Origin: Synechococcus sp. RedBA-s
Lineage (GTDB): Bacteria > Cyanobacteriota > Cyanobacteriia > PCC-6307 > Cyanobiaceae
DNA: 64,000 bases
Assembly (NCBI RefSeq): GCF_024345495.1
Contig: NZ_JAGQBF010000004.1
Coordinates: 48,633-112,632 of the forward strand
Reading direction: 5' to 3'
Below, one piece after another: positions 1 through 8,739 of this stretch. Below the pieces are notes generated by a model that saw only the letters and a program-made list of their open reading frames with translations, did not search any database and was not told the origin of the DNA. Both the position numbers and the translations under genes were made by a program. Numbering within the stretch: position 1 is the stretch's first letter; the number at the start of each line of letters is the position of its first letter.

Positions 1-168
1 CACGCCTTCCAGTGGTCGGTGCGGCAGGGCTTCGGGGTGCGCGAGGGACGCGTGCTGCGGCTGCCCGATCCCACCTATGCCTTCATCCGCGGCCTGGAGC
101 GCTGTGGCTGGGCTGATCGCCTGCGCCTGCCGGCCGCGGAGGATCTGCTGGAGCGGGCTCGCCCATGA
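1..168 (+). CDS. C-terminal end of an unidentified protein (cut by window edge)
   Basis: Frame 1 is open from the first base to a TGA at 166-168 and encodes about 55 residues with ordinary codon use (start HAFQWSVRQG, middle TYAFIRGLERCGWADRL, end ERARP). The 5' part lies outside the window. I do not recognise the family from this tail. Its 3' end overlaps the convergent cupin reading frame by about 86 bases. Confidence 0.5.
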   Translation, partial: HAFQWSVRQGFGVREGRVLRLPDPTYAFIRGLERCGWADRLRLPAAEDLLERARP

Positions 169-539
169 GCTCCTGCCACTGGGCCCTCAGGCTGTGGGGG
201 AGCGGCCGCGGCTGGTAATCGCGGGGGTCAGGGGGACCATGGCGCAGCACGGCATTCACCACCGTGGCGTAGTGGCGGCTTGTGTTGATCGCCCCGTAGG
301 GAACGCCGGGAGGAATGCGCACCAGCCGGCCGTCCTCCAGCACCACCAGCTCGAGGGAGCCGCGCAGCAGGATCAGTTGATCGGTCTGGCGGCGGTGGCA
401 GAAGAGGGAGACGGGCTGATGGGGGGGCGAGATCGGCGACCAGGGTTTCGTCGCTGGGCTGGGCGTGGCTGAACAGGGCATTGCCTGAGGCGGTGCGCTC
501 CAGGGCAGCAGCTCGACGCGCCGTGTCAGGGCCATGGGA
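83..539 (-). pseudogene. Cupin-fold protein, frameshifted in a C7/G7 run
   Basis: Cupin-like beta-barrel protein resembling cyanobacterial sugar-epimerase-like cupins. One frame carries LFSHAQPSDETLVADLAP and the next frame continues with SLFCHRRQTDQLILLRGSLE, IPPGVPYGAINTSRHY and VVNAVLRHGPPDPRDYQP. The switch falls exactly in a run of seven G on the plus strand (about 421-427): one base fewer would restore a single frame. The segment between the two cupin motifs also seems short, so an internal deletion is possible. The ATG at 537-539 is in the downstream frame, so the true start in the upstream frame is unclear. Either a pseudogene, a phase-variable tract or a sequencing error. Confidence 0.55.
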
Positions 540-559
540 TGGACCACTCGGAGTTACAA

Positions 560-584
560 GATTTGTCAACGTTGTTGACAAATC
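560..584. promoter_or_regulatory. Perfect 11-bp inverted repeat, probable operator
   Basis: GATTTGTCAAC is followed by GTT and then its exact reverse complement GTTGACAAATC. It lies about 20 bases upstream of the cupin ATG (minus strand) and about 95 bases from the tRNA-Arg 3' end. There is no T-run, so it is not a typical terminator. The symmetry and AT-rich arms suit a dimeric repressor site. Confidence 0.5.
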
Positions 585-677
585 ACCGGAGCGGTCGGCG
601 CTTCGGCTACCGAATGGCGCGCAGGTGAGGGAATGCTGGTGGGGCTGCAGGGCACCAGCAGCCGGGGGATGGGGGAA

Positions 678-751
678 CGGGCCGTGCTGGATTCGAACCA
701 GCGACCGTGCGATTAGAAGTCGCATGCTCTATCCAGCTGAGCTAACGGCCC
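678..751 (-). tRNA. tRNA-Arg(TCT)
   Basis: Cloverleaf on the minus strand. The 7-bp acceptor stem is GGGCCGT/ACGGCCC, the D-arm has AGCTCAGCTGGATAGAGC, the anticodon loop CTTCTAA gives TCT, and the T-arm has GGTTCGAATCC. The discriminator base is G and CCA is not encoded. It reads AGA codons. Confidence 0.95.
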
Positions 752-791
752 ATCGCCTCAGCCTAGATTGGGATGCTGCGCAACTTGCTCG

Positions 792-1694
792 ATGGTGGCC
801 TCCCGGCTCAGTGATGCCCAGAAACAGGAGCTGGTGCAGCGGTGGCGAGCCGGTGAATCCAGCGCGGCCCTTGCCGACAGCTTCGGCTGCAGCCCCAACA
901 CCGTGACGCGGGTGGTGAAACTCGCCCTCGCTCCCGAGCTCTACGAGCAGCTCAAAAAGGAACGCGGCCGCCCCGTGGCTCAGCTGGAAGCCCCCCCGGC
1001 AACAGCTCCCAGCCCGGCGGCCACGCAGGAGCTTGCCGCCGGAAGGATTGCCGACGGTGTTCCCGGTCCGGCAGGCGAACCCGATCTCGAATCCAAATCC
1101 GATCCTGCGGGCGATCTCGATCTCGAGGCGGTGAACGAACTCGAGGTGGTGAACGAACTCGATCCAGCCATCGACGACGATGACGGCACCGGCCCGGGTG
1201 TGCTGGCGATTGATGACGCCGATGACTTCGGCGAGGACGTCGACGGAGATGACAGCGAGGGCGACGGCAGCGACGATGGTGATGACACCGACGCTGAGGG
1301 CAATGTCTTCACGATGGTGCCGGTGGTGGCGGGTGCCCACTTCAGCGCTGCGGCTGCGGGACTGCAGGAGCGCTCGGCGGTGGTCTGCCAGCCCCTGGAG
1401 AGCGCTCCCCTGCCCGCCAGCCTTTACATGCTGGTGGATAAGACGGTGGAGCTGCAGACCAGGCCCCTGAGTGACTTCCCCGAACTCGGTGCCCTCCCCG
1501 ACGACGAGCAGGCGCGCCAAGCTCTGGTGGTGTTCGCCAATCCGCGCCAGGCCAAGCGCCAGTGCGGTCGCACCCAGCGGGTGATCAAGATGCCCGACAG
1601 CCAGGTGATCCAGCGCACCGCCACCTATCTGGTGGGCCAGGGCATCACCCGGCTGGTGCTGGAGGGGGCGTTGTACGCCCTTCCCGGCAGCTGA
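792..1694 (+). CDS. Helix-turn-helix protein with acidic linker, conserved cyanobacterial type
   Basis: About 300 residues. Residues 1-50 (MVASRLSDAQKQELVQRW, then SSAALADSFGCSPNTVTRVV) look like a homeodomain/resolvase-type helix-turn-helix. The middle (about 95-170) is very rich in Asp and Glu and probably disordered. The C-terminal third is globular and ends TRLVLEGALYALPGS. An earlier in-frame ATG exists at 768, but it overlaps the tRNA promoter side and adds a Cys-rich stretch, so I prefer 792. This suggests a DNA-binding protein with an acidic spacer; its specific role is unknown. Confidence 0.75.
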   Translation: MVASRLSDAQKQELVQRWRAGESSAALADSFGCSPNTVTRVVKLALAPELYEQLKKERGRPVAQLEAPPATAPSPAATQELAAGRIADGVPGPAGEPDLESKSDPAGDLDLEAVNELEVVNELDPAIDDDDGTGPGVLAIDDADDFGEDVDGDDSEGDGSDDGDDTDAEGNVFTMVPVVAGAHFSAAAAGLQERSAVVCQPLESAPLPASLYMLVDKTVELQTRPLSDFPELGALPDDEQARQALVVFANPRQAKRQCGRTQRVIKMPDSQVIQRTATYLVGQGITRLVLEGALYALPGS

Positions 1695-1703
1695 TCCTGT
1701 CGG

Positions 1704-1928
1704 TCAGTCCCGGCGGGGCAGCAGCAGGGCCGTGGCGCTGCCGCCGCTGATCACCCCCGCCGCCAGGGCCAGCCCCACCAGGAAGCCGCTGGGCAGGGGT
1801 GCGCTGCGGCCGATCCCCAGTCGCAGGCTGGGACGCTCCTCCAGGTTCTGGGCGCCGAGGCAGAGGATCACCAGCAGCAGCAGGCCGCCGCCGAGGCTGG
1901 TGAGCAACAGGCGCAGGCGCAGCAGCAT
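1704..1928 (-). CDS. LapA-like (DUF1049-type) small membrane protein
   Basis: About 74 residues with two hydrophobic segments, LLTSLGGGLLLLVILCLGA and SGFLVGLALAAGVISGG, joined by a short loop QNLEERPSLRLG. This two-helix hairpin with QN at the end of helix 1 resembles the lipopolysaccharide assembly protein A family. An alternative ATG at 1976 adds 16 polar residues. The start chosen here gives a basic N-terminus directly before helix 1. Convergent with the upstream helix-turn-helix gene and in the same direction as rsmI. Confidence 0.6.
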   Translation of the reverse strand: MLLRLRLLLTSLGGGLLLLVILCLGAQNLEERPSLRLGIGRSAPLPSGFLVGLALAAGVISGGSATALLLPRRD

Positions 1929-1991
1929 GGCCGAGGCGGAGGGGAGGGGAGCCGTTCGGTCCTCAGCATGGCCCATCCAGTGGGGAGGCCC

Positions 1992-2876
1992 TCACTTCGG
2001 TTGGTGCAGCAGGGCGTAAAGGCTGCGGCGGGAGAGGCCGGTCTCGGCTGCCAGCTGGCGGGCCGCATCACTGGCGCTCAGACCTGAGGCCACCTTCTGG
2101 CGCAGCTCCTCGGTCAGATCAGCGTCGCTGCGCAGGGGCGCCTGCTCCGGCGTGGCACCGCCGAGCACCAGGGTGAACTCCCCCCGGGGCGGCACCCGCC
2201 GGAAGTGCTCCAGGGCGGCGCCCACGCTGGGCCCGATCTGCTGCTCATGGCGTTTGGTCAGCTCCCGCGTCACCTGCAGCGGCCGCTCACCGAGGGTGGT
2301 GAGCAGGTCGTCGAGCAGCTCGATCAGCCGGTGGGGCGCCTCGAAGAGCACCAGGGTGCGCTCCTCGGCGGCCAGCTCCTGCAGTCGCTGGCGGCGCAGG
2401 CTGGCCTTGGCCGGCAGGAACCCTTCGAAGCAGAAGCGAGCACAGGGCAGACCACTGCTCACGAGTGCCGTGGTTACGGCGCAGGGGCCGGGCACGCAGA
2501 TCACCGGATGGCCGCCGGCGCGGGCGGCCGCCACCAGCGCCTCGCCGGGATCGGAGATGCCCGGCAGGCCCGCGTCGCTGATCACCGCCAGGCTTTCGCC
2601 CGCCGTGAGGGCCGCGAGCAGTTCGGGGATGCGGGCGGTCTGGTTGTGCTGGTGAAAGCTGAGCAGACGGCTGCGGATGCCCAGGCCGGCCAGCAGCTGG
2701 CCGCTGTGGCGGGTGTCCTCGCAGGCGATGCGATCCACCCCCTCCAGCACCCGCCGGGCCCGGGGGGAGAGATCGCCCAGGTTGCCGATCGGTGTTCCCA
2801 CCAGATACAGCACCCCGGCGGCGGGTTCGCTGGCTTGCTCCACAATGCGGCTCTGTCCGACCCTGACCGTGTCCAT
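1992..2876 (-). CDS. rsmI: 16S rRNA 2'-O-ribose C1402 methyltransferase
   Basis: 294 residues, normal for RsmI. It shows the tetrapyrrole-methylase fold signatures: LYLVGTPIGNLGDLSPRA near residue 24, ACEDTRHSGQLL near 53, VISDAGLPGISDPG near 98, and CVPGPCAVTTALVSSGL near 125. The C-terminus (SDAARQLAAETGLSRRSLY) is the usual helical HTH-like extension. The enzyme methylates C1402 of 16S rRNA with SAM and tunes decoding at the P site. The start codon overlaps that of the divergent cysQ gene. A start a few codons downstream is possible because the first 20 residues are not conserved. Confidence 0.93.
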   Translation of the reverse strand: MDTVRVGQSRIVEQASEPAAGVLYLVGTPIGNLGDLSPRARRVLEGVDRIACEDTRHSGQLLAGLGIRSRLLSFHQHNQTARIPELLAALTAGESLAVISDAGLPGISDPGEALVAAARAGGHPVICVPGPCAVTTALVSSGLPCARFCFEGFLPAKASLRRQRLQELAAEERTLVLFEAPHRLIELLDDLLTTLGERPLQVTRELTKRHEQQIGPSVGAALEHFRRVPPRGEFTLVLGGATPEQAPLRSDADLTEELRQKVASGLSASDAARQLAAETGLSRRSLYALLHQPK

Positions 2877-3810
2877 GATGGCTGCCCCCTGCCTGCCCGC
2901 CGGCCTTGATCTCGAGGAGCTGCTGGTACTGCTGCGGCGCCTGTGTTGGGAGTCGGCAGCGATTCTGAGGGCCTACGCCCGCGGCGTGCAACCCCCCTTT
3001 GGCTATGGGGAGGCCCTGAGCGTGGATGAGGGCGGTGAGGGTCCGGTGACGGCGGCTGATCTGGCGGTGAACCAGCACCTGCTGGAGGGCCTCGCCGGGG
3101 CCTTCCCCAACGCCCCATGGACCCTGCTGAGCGAGGAGACCGCCAAGGAGCAGCTCAGCGCCGGTGTGCCCCTGGAGGCCGACTGGCTCTGGATCCTTGA
3201 TCCCCTCGATGGCACCAAGGATTTCCTTCAGGGCAGCGGTGAGTACGCGGTGCATCTGGCGCTGGTGCATCAGGGCCAGCCGGTGCTCGGGGTGGTGCTG
3301 CTGCCGGAGAAGCATGAGCTCTGGTTCGGTCTGGTAGGGGCGGCGGCTGAGGAGTTGATCGGGGGTGCCTGGCGGGAGAATCCGGCCGGCCAGCGTTTTG
3401 CGCCCCAGCTGAGCGAGCGACGCGAGCCGGCGGAGCTGGTGCTGGTGGCCAGCCGCAACCACCGCGACCAGCGGCTGGAGCAGCTGGTGGGGGCCCTGGG
3501 GCTGGGATCGTCACTGGCGGTGGGCAGCGTGGGCTGCAAGGTGGCCACGATCCTGCGCGGCGAAACCGACCTTTACCTCTCCCTCTCAGGCCACAGTGCC
3601 CCCAAGGACTGGGACATGGCGGCGCCGGAGGCGGTGCTGCGGGCAGCGGGCGGGGCCTTCAGCCACGCCGATGGCCGTCCCCTCAGCTACAACAACGGCG
3701 ATGGACTGCAGGCCGGTTGTCTGATCGCCAGCCATGGCCTGGCCCATGCCGAACTGTGTGAGCGTGCCGCCGCCGCCATGGCGCGAATCGATCCGGGCTT
3801 CGTGGTTTGA
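2875..3810 (+). CDS. cysQ: 3'(2'),5'-bisphosphate nucleotidase CysQ-like
   Basis: About 311 residues of the inositol-monophosphatase superfamily. The metal-binding motif WILDPLDGTKDFLQGSGEYA sits near residue 104 and the second signature DWDMAAPEAVLRAAGG near 244. SEETAKEQ near 84 supplies the first metal-ligand Glu pair. CysQ hydrolyses 3'-phosphoadenosine 5'-phosphate, removing a toxic by-product of sulfate assimilation. Two ATG codons (2875, 2878) are possible. The first overlaps the rsmI start on the other strand, so the two genes have almost no private 5' untranslated sequence. Confidence 0.85.
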   Translation: MMAAPCLPAGLDLEELLVLLRRLCWESAAILRAYARGVQPPFGYGEALSVDEGGEGPVTAADLAVNQHLLEGLAGAFPNAPWTLLSEETAKEQLSAGVPLEADWLWILDPLDGTKDFLQGSGEYAVHLALVHQGQPVLGVVLLPEKHELWFGLVGAAAEELIGGAWRENPAGQRFAPQLSERREPAELVLVASRNHRDQRLEQLVGALGLGSSLAVGSVGCKVATILRGETDLYLSLSGHSAPKDWDMAAPEAVLRAAGGAFSHADGRPLSYNNGDGLQAGCLIASHGLAHAELCERAAAAMARIDPGFVV

Positions 3811-4004
3811 GGTCTCCCAGCTCAGCCTCGTGCGCGACCACGGTCGTTCTCGAACTCCGTTCAAGCACTCCGATCTCGCGGTCGGGCGGACACGCTCGGA
3901 TCAAGAGATGATCCAGCCGGTGAAGTTGTTTTTCTCAGGTCGCAGGTAACACTGCCGTTTCGCAACCGAGTTATTACGGTTCGATTGCTGACCCGAGGGT
4001 TGCC

Positions 4005-4436
4005 ATGGCTTGCCACGTCGAGGGCTCCAGACCCCATCACCTCCACCCCGATGCCGACTCCGGCTTTGTGCAGGGTGTGTTGCTTTATGGGCTGGGCTTG
4101 ATGGTGGTACTCATCGCTGGCTTGCAGGGGGCCAGCGCCCTACGGGAGCAGGCTGCCGAAGCGCTCGTTCGTTCCAATATTCGTCAGCAGCTGCAGCTGG
4201 CGTTGATCAACGGTGGCACCTCGCTGATCAGCGCCCCAGCCGGTCCGTTCTCTTACCTGATCGAAACCACGGCAGATGGCTACAGGGTGATGCCGGTAGG
4301 GCTGCCGTCCAGGACTTTCTCTGGCAGGACCCTGGTGGGATGTCTGCGGACATCCTCCGGAGCGGTGCAGGTGCAAGCTGGCTTCCATCAGGCCGAGCCG
4401 GAGGCCTGTTCGGGGCTGATCGCCTCCACCAATTGA
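4005..4436 (+). CDS. Single-pass membrane protein, unknown function
   Basis: 143 residues. A basic/polar N-terminus is followed by one helix (VQGVLLYGLGLMVVLIAGLQ, about 22-41), then an amphipathic stretch and a mostly beta C-terminal region (SYLIETTADGYRVMPVG). This is reminiscent of secreted pilin-like or pseudopilin-like small proteins, but no prepilin cleavage motif is visible. The 190 bases upstream hold an AT-richer stretch (near 3960-3990) that could be a promoter. I do not recognise a family. The codon composition supports a real gene. Confidence 0.6.
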   Translation: MACHVEGSRPHHLHPDADSGFVQGVLLYGLGLMVVLIAGLQGASALREQAAEALVRSNIRQQLQLALINGGTSLISAPAGPFSYLIETTADGYRVMPVGLPSRTFSGRTLVGCLRTSSGAVQVQAGFHQAEPEACSGLIASTN

Positions 4437-4503
4437 GCCCCTGGCGGCCCGGCTTGAACCCTGCCTGGCCGCTCGCTAGCTTTGGGTTTGTGTCACCAAG
4501 CCG

Positions 4504-5265
4504 ATGGTCGACCCTGCCCTCGAGGTTCTCCAGGCCCAGCAGATCCTCAATCAGTTTCTGGCTGAGCAGGGGCAGCCGGCCTTTGTGGATCCGGCCCTGT
4601 CCGAGAATTTCCTGGTGGGTCAGGAGATCACCGGCACTGAGGGCAACGACACCCTCACCGGCACCGAGGGCATGGACACGATCCGTGGCCTGGGCGGCGA
4701 CGACCTGCTGCTGGGCCGTCAGCTCGATGACGTGCTGCGGGGCAACCTTGGCAACGACACCCTGCGCGGGGGTGGCGGTTTCGATTCCCTCTCCGGAGGC
4801 CAGGGCAACGACTGGCTCTACGGCGGCGAAGGTGATGATTTCCTCAATGGCAACCGCGGCGATGATCGGCTCTTCGGTGACATTGGAGCTGATCGCTTCG
4901 CCCTCTCGCGCGGCAACGATCGCATCGAGGATTTCAACGCCGCCGAAGGCGACAAGGTTCTGATCTTCGGCTTCGGCAGCTTTCTCGATTACGGCAATCT
5001 GATCGAGTACGACGAAGTGGCTGATGGGGTGGCGATCACCCGCTATGAGCCTTCCATTGACAGCAATGGACGCTTCATCAGGGACATTGACGGACTGATC
5101 GTGCAGGGCGACGTCCTTGGTGTGACCACCGTGGTCGGTGCTGATATCTACTTATGGGATCCTTTCATCGAGCGCACCCTGCAGGATCCACGCTTTGACC
5201 CCAGCTTGCAGATCTTCAGCGCCTCGGCCGACCTCGCCAGCGTTGGCGGTGGCTTACTGATCTGA
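4504..5265 (+). CDS. RTX (haemolysin-type calcium-binding repeat) protein
   Basis: 253 residues. From about residue 40 to 125 there are tandem nonapeptide repeats of the GGxGxDxLx type (for example GLGGDDLLLG, GGQGNDWLYG, GGEGDDFLNG, GNRGDDRLFG), which bind Ca2+ in a parallel beta-roll after export. The segment after the repeats (RIEDFNAAEGDKVLI) is the usual RTX capping region. Such proteins leave by type I secretion without an N-terminal signal peptide, and none is seen here. No T1SS genes are adjacent. The N-terminal 40 residues contain no enzyme domain, so this is likely a short surface or secreted structural protein. Confidence 0.85.
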   Translation: MVDPALEVLQAQQILNQFLAEQGQPAFVDPALSENFLVGQEITGTEGNDTLTGTEGMDTIRGLGGDDLLLGRQLDDVLRGNLGNDTLRGGGGFDSLSGGQGNDWLYGGEGDDFLNGNRGDDRLFGDIGADRFALSRGNDRIEDFNAAEGDKVLIFGFGSFLDYGNLIEYDEVADGVAITRYEPSIDSNGRFIRDIDGLIVQGDVLGVTTVVGADIYLWDPFIERTLQDPRFDPSLQIFSASADLASVGGGLLI

Positions 5266-5337
5266 ACAGCTGATGCCGTTGAGATGCCGCTGAGCTGCCG
5301 TTGCGCTGATTGCAGTTCGAGCGGCGGTTCTGCCCAT

Positions 5338-5371
5338 AAAAAAACCGCCTTCATCTGAGCTGAAAGCGGTT
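5338..5371 (-). terminator. Rho-independent terminator of pnp
   Basis: On the minus strand an 11-bp stem with one mismatch (AACCGCTTTCA / TGAAGGCGGTT) and a 7-base loop is followed by seven T. It lies about 68 bases after the pnp stop. The plus strand also has a usable hairpin, but with a poorer T-run. Confidence 0.85.
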
Positions 5372-5438
5372 GAAGGGCTTTGAATTGATCCGATGGGCAG
5401 GAGCACGGCTTCTGCCTGACTCCCACCACCAGTTCTGA

Positions 5439-7568
5439 TCAGTCCACCGGCACCGGCACCTGCTCCTGAGCTACGCCCCGCAGAGTGAGGTTGATGCGGC
5501 CACGGTTGTCGATTTCGCGCACCCGCACGGTGACGGCATCGCCCACCTTGATCACATCTTCCACTTTCTCCACCCGTGCTTCGGAGAGTTGGGAGATGTG
5601 GATCATGCCCTCCTTGCCGGGGAGGATCTCCACGAAGGCGCCGATCGGGATGATCCTGGTGACGGAGCCGTTGAACATCTCCCCTTCGCTGATGCGGCGG
5701 GTGAGACCTTCGATGATCCGCTGGGCTTCCTCAGCGGCGGCGCCGTCGTGGCTGGCGATCGTGACGATGCCACCGTCTTCGATGTCGATCTTGGTGTTGG
5801 TGCGCTCGGTGATGCCCTTGATCGTGCGGCCACCGGGGCCAATCACGGTGCCGATCAGTTCCGGGTCGATGCGGAAGCTGAGCAGTCGCGGGGCATGGGG
5901 GGAGAGCACATCGCGGGGCTTGGCGATCGCTTCGAGCATCTTCTCGAGGATGTGCAGCCGGGCCGGGCGGGCCTGGTTGACGGCTTCAGCGATGGTGCTC
6001 ACCGCCAGACCGCTGATCTTCATGTCCATCTGCAGGGCGGTGATGCCCTTCTCGGTGCCGGCCACCTTGAAGTCCATGTCGCCGAGGAAATCCTCGATGC
6101 CCTGGATGTCGGTGAGGATGCGCACCTCATCGCCCTCCTTGATCAGGCCCATGGCGGCGCCGCTCACGGGCGCCTTGAGGGGCACGCCGGCATCCATCAG
6201 GGCGAGGGTGCTGCCGCAGACCGAGCCCATGGAGGTGGAGCCGTTGGAGCTGAGGCACTCCGAGACCACCCGCAGCACGTAGGGGAAGCTCTCCTTGGGG
6301 GGAAGCACGGGAATGATTGCCCGCTCGGCCAGGGCGCCATGGCCCACCTCGCGGCGGCCGGGGGAGCGCATCGGCCGGGTTTCGCCCACCGAATAGGGGG
6401 GGAAGTTGTAGTGGTGCAGGTAGGTCTTCTCACCCATGGGGTTGAGGTCGTCCATCTCCTGGGCATCACTGGGGGTGCCCAGGGTGGCGGTGGAGAGCAC
6501 CTGGGTGAGCCCGCGCTGGAACAGGCCCGAGCCGTGAACCCGCTTGGGCAGCACGCCCACGGCGGCGCTGATCGGGCGCACCTCATCGAGGTTGCGGCCA
6601 TCGACCCGCTTGCCCTCGCTGAGGATCTGGGCGCGCATCAGCTTCTTGGTGATGCCCTTGTAGGTGTTGCCGAGGGCCTTGCCCGCAGCGGCCACACGGA
6701 TCGGATCGTCGTCGGAGAGGCCGGCGATCTTCTGGGCCACGCCCGCCTTGATGCCATCAAGCTGGGCGTCGCGCTCGGCCTTGGTGAGGCTGAACTGCTT
6801 GAGCACTTCACCGATGCCGGCGCCGCATTCCTGCTCCAGGAAAGCCGGCAGGGCGGGGTCCTGAACCTGGGGTTCGGGGAACACCTGCTCGATGCCGAGT
6901 TCGCTGAGCAGGGTCTGCTGGGCCTTGATCAGTTCGCCCACGGCTTCGTAGCCGAAGTCGATCGCCTCGATCACGTCTTGTTCGGGCAGCTGGTTGGCGC
7001 CCGCTTCCACCATCACCACACCGGAGGGGGTGCCGGCCACGATCAGATCCAGCTCGCTGCGCTCAATCTCGCGGTAGCTGGGGTTGAGCACGAAGTCGTC
7101 GCCCAGCAGGCCGACGCGCACGGCCGCCATCGGGCCGCTGAAGGGGATTTTCGCCAGCAGGGTGGCGATCGAGGCGCCGGTGACCGCCAGCACATCGGGC
7201 GGCACCCGCTCATCCAGTGACAGGCAGGTGGCCACCACCTGCAGGTCGTCGCGCAGCCAGGAGGGGAACAGGGGCCGCAGGGGCCGATCGATCAGGCGGG
7301 TGGTGAGAATCGCGCGCTCGGGGGGGCGGCCTTCACGGCGGAAGAAGCTGCCGGGGATGCGCCCGGCGGCGTAGAGGCGCTCCTCGTAATCACAGGTGAG
7401 CGGCAGAAAATCGATCCCTTCGCGGCCCTTGGCGCGGGTGGCCGTGACCAGCACGGCGGTGTCCCCGCATTCGATCAACACTGAACCCCCGGCCTGGGGC
7501 GCATACAAGCCCGTGGTCAGCCGGATCTCCCGACCATCGAAGGAGACCGTCTGAATCTTTGCTGGCAC
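5439..7568 (-). CDS. pnp: Polyribonucleotide nucleotidyltransferase (PNPase)
   Basis: 709 residues. Two RNase PH-like domains are visible: the first from residue 1 ([37 protein letters not shown]), the second from about 315 ([16 protein letters not shown], then [20 protein letters not shown]). A KH domain (about 558-620, [15 protein letters not shown]) and an S1 domain (about 625-700, [20 protein letters not shown]) follow. PNPase degrades RNA 3' to 5' by phosphorolysis and can add tails. It lies downstream of rpsN on the same strand, but a terminator separates the two, so they are independent units. Confidence 0.98.
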   Translation of the reverse strand: MPAKIQTVSFDGREIRLTTGLYAPQAGGSVLIECGDTAVLVTATRAKGREGIDFLPLTCDYEERLYAAGRIPGSFFRREGRPPERAILTTRLIDRPLRPLFPSWLRDDLQVVATCLSLDERVPPDVLAVTGASIATLLAKIPFSGPMAAVRVGLLGDDFVLNPSYREIERSELDLIVAGTPSGVVMVEAGANQLPEQDVIEAIDFGYEAVGELIKAQQTLLSELGIEQVFPEPQVQDPALPAFLEQECGAGIGEVLKQFSLTKAERDAQLDGIKAGVAQKIAGLSDDDPIRVAAAGKALGNTYKGITKKLMRAQILSEGKRVDGRNLDEVRPISAAVGVLPKRVHGSGLFQRGLTQVLSTATLGTPSDAQEMDDLNPMGEKTYLHHYNFPPYSVGETRPMRSPGRREVGHGALAERAIIPVLPPKESFPYVLRVVSECLSSNGSTSMGSVCGSTLALMDAGVPLKAPVSGAAMGLIKEGDEVRILTDIQGIEDFLGDMDFKVAGTEKGITALQMDMKISGLAVSTIAEAVNQARPARLHILEKMLEAIAKPRDVLSPHAPRLLSFRIDPELIGTVIGPGGRTIKGITERTNTKIDIEDGGIVTIASHDGAAAEEAQRIIEGLTRRISEGEMFNGSVTRIIPIGAFVEILPGKEGMIHISQLSEARVEKVEDVIKVGDAVTVRVREIDNRGRINLTLRGVAQEQVPVPVD

Positions 7569-7635
7569 GTCGTCTTATGTCCGTTTTTATTCACGCACCA
7601 TTCTCGCATTCGGACCTGCGAGGGCTTGACGACGC

Positions 7636-7660
7636 AAAAAAGGGTGGCACCTGGCCACCC
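7636..7660 (-). terminator. Rho-independent terminator of rpsN
   Basis: The minus strand reads GGGTGGC, a 5-base loop, GCCACCC, then six T. It is about 55 bases after the rpsN stop and just upstream of pnp. Confidence 0.9.
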
Positions 7661-7714
7661 TCACGCTCTTGATTGGCGCCCTGCCGCCGATGAACAGCCA
7701 GAGCCTGAAGCCGC

Positions 7715-8017
7715 TTACCAGCTCGACTTGACGACGCCGGGCAGCAGACCCTTGTGGGCACGCTCGCGCAGCTGGTTGCGGCAGAGACCGAAATCGCGGT
7801 AGTAGCCGCGGGGCTTGCCGGTGGCCCAGCAGCGGTTGCGCACCCGGTTGGGGGCGCTGTTGCGGGGGAGGTTCTGGATCTTGCGGTGGATCTCCAGGCG
7901 CTGCATCGGATCAGCGGCCGCCTCAAACGAAGCCTTCAGCTCGGCGCGCTTGACGGCGAAGCGTTCCACAATTTTCTTGCGCTTGACATCGCGCGCAATC
8001 ATCGACTTCTTCGCCAT
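7715..8017 (-). CDS. rpsN: 30S ribosomal protein S14
   Basis: 100 residues, starting [20 protein letters not shown] and ending [20 protein letters not shown]. The conserved C-terminal block [20 protein letters not shown] carries only two cysteines, so this is the longer zinc-independent (C-minus) form usual in cyanobacteria. It sits in the 30S head, near the decoding end of 16S rRNA. Stop is TAA. As usual in cyanobacteria, it is away from the main ribosomal protein operon. Confidence 0.98.
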   Translation of the reverse strand: MAKKSMIARDVKRKKIVERFAVKRAELKASFEAAADPMQRLEIHRKIQNLPRNSAPNRVRNRCWATGKPRGYYRDFGLCRNQLRERAHKGLLPGVVKSSW

Positions 8018-8051
8018 GCGGCTGCTGCAATTCGTTCAGTGGAGGCCGAGC

Positions 8052-8738
8052 CTAGCGCGTGGCCTGCTGCTGAACCCGGCGGCCGCTGGGGCCGTGGTCG
8101 GGGTGGCTGGGGCAGAGATCGGCGAGGGGGCAGCCGGCGCAGAGGGGCTTGCGGGCGTTGCAGACGGCGCGGCCATGGAAGATCAGCCGGATCGAGAGGT
8201 TCTCCCATTCCGGCTGAGGGAAGAGCTTCATCAGATCGGGCTCGATCCGTGGCGGATCGCTCTGGCGGGTGAGCCCGAGCCGGTTGCTCAGCCGCCGCAC
8301 GTGGGTGTCGACGGTGAAACCGGCATTGATGCCGAAGGCATGGGCTAGCACCACGTTGGCGGTCTTGCGCGCCACCCCCGGCAGCTCCAGCAACTCCTCC
8401 ATCGAGGCCGGCACCGCACCGCCGTGGCGCTCCATCAGCAGCTGGGAGGCGGCCACGATGTGCTTGGCCTTGTTGCGGTAAAAGCCGGTGGACTTCACAT
8501 AGGGCTCCACCTCGCTGGAGTTCACCGCAGCAGCGGCGGCCGCATCGGCGAAGCGCTCGAACAGGGCCGGGGTGACGAGGTTCACCCGCTCGTCGGTGCA
8601 CTGGGCCGAGAGCATGGTGGCCACCAGCAACTCCCAGGGCGTGCGCCAATCGAGGGAGCAGGTGGCATGGGGGTAGTGGAGCGCCAGGCGCTCCTGGATC
8701 AGCGGCGCCCGCTGCCGGGCCGTGGCAAAGCGGGGCAC
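8052..8738 (-). CDS. nth: Endonuclease III (DNA glycosylase / AP lyase)
   Basis: 228 residues. It has the helix-hairpin-helix LLELPGVARKTANVVL (about 116-131) with the catalytic Lys, the catalytic Asp in TVDTHVRRLSNRLG, and the [4Fe-4S] cluster pattern C-x6-C-x2-C-x5-C in CNARKPLCAGCPLADLC (about 196-212). It removes oxidised pyrimidines and nicks the abasic site in base excision repair. The gene ends in TAG, showing that TAG is used as a genuine stop in this genome. It abuts the site-2 protease gene (1 base apart), which suggests co-transcription. Confidence 0.95.
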   Translation of the reverse strand: MPRFATARQRAPLIQERLALHYPHATCSLDWRTPWELLVATMLSAQCTDERVNLVTPALFERFADAAAAAAVNSSEVEPYVKSTGFYRNKAKHIVAASQLLMERHGGAVPASMEELLELPGVARKTANVVLAHAFGINAGFTVDTHVRRLSNRLGLTRQSDPPRIEPDLMKLFPQPEWENLSIRLIFHGRAVCNARKPLCAGCPLADLCPSHPDHGPSGRRVQQQATR

Positions 8739-8739
8739 C

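Noticed and set aside
5589..7220. Long plus-strand open frame inside pnp
   Set aside because: His/Gly/Ala-rich composition shadow of the GC-rich coding strand; PNPase on the other strand is unambiguous.
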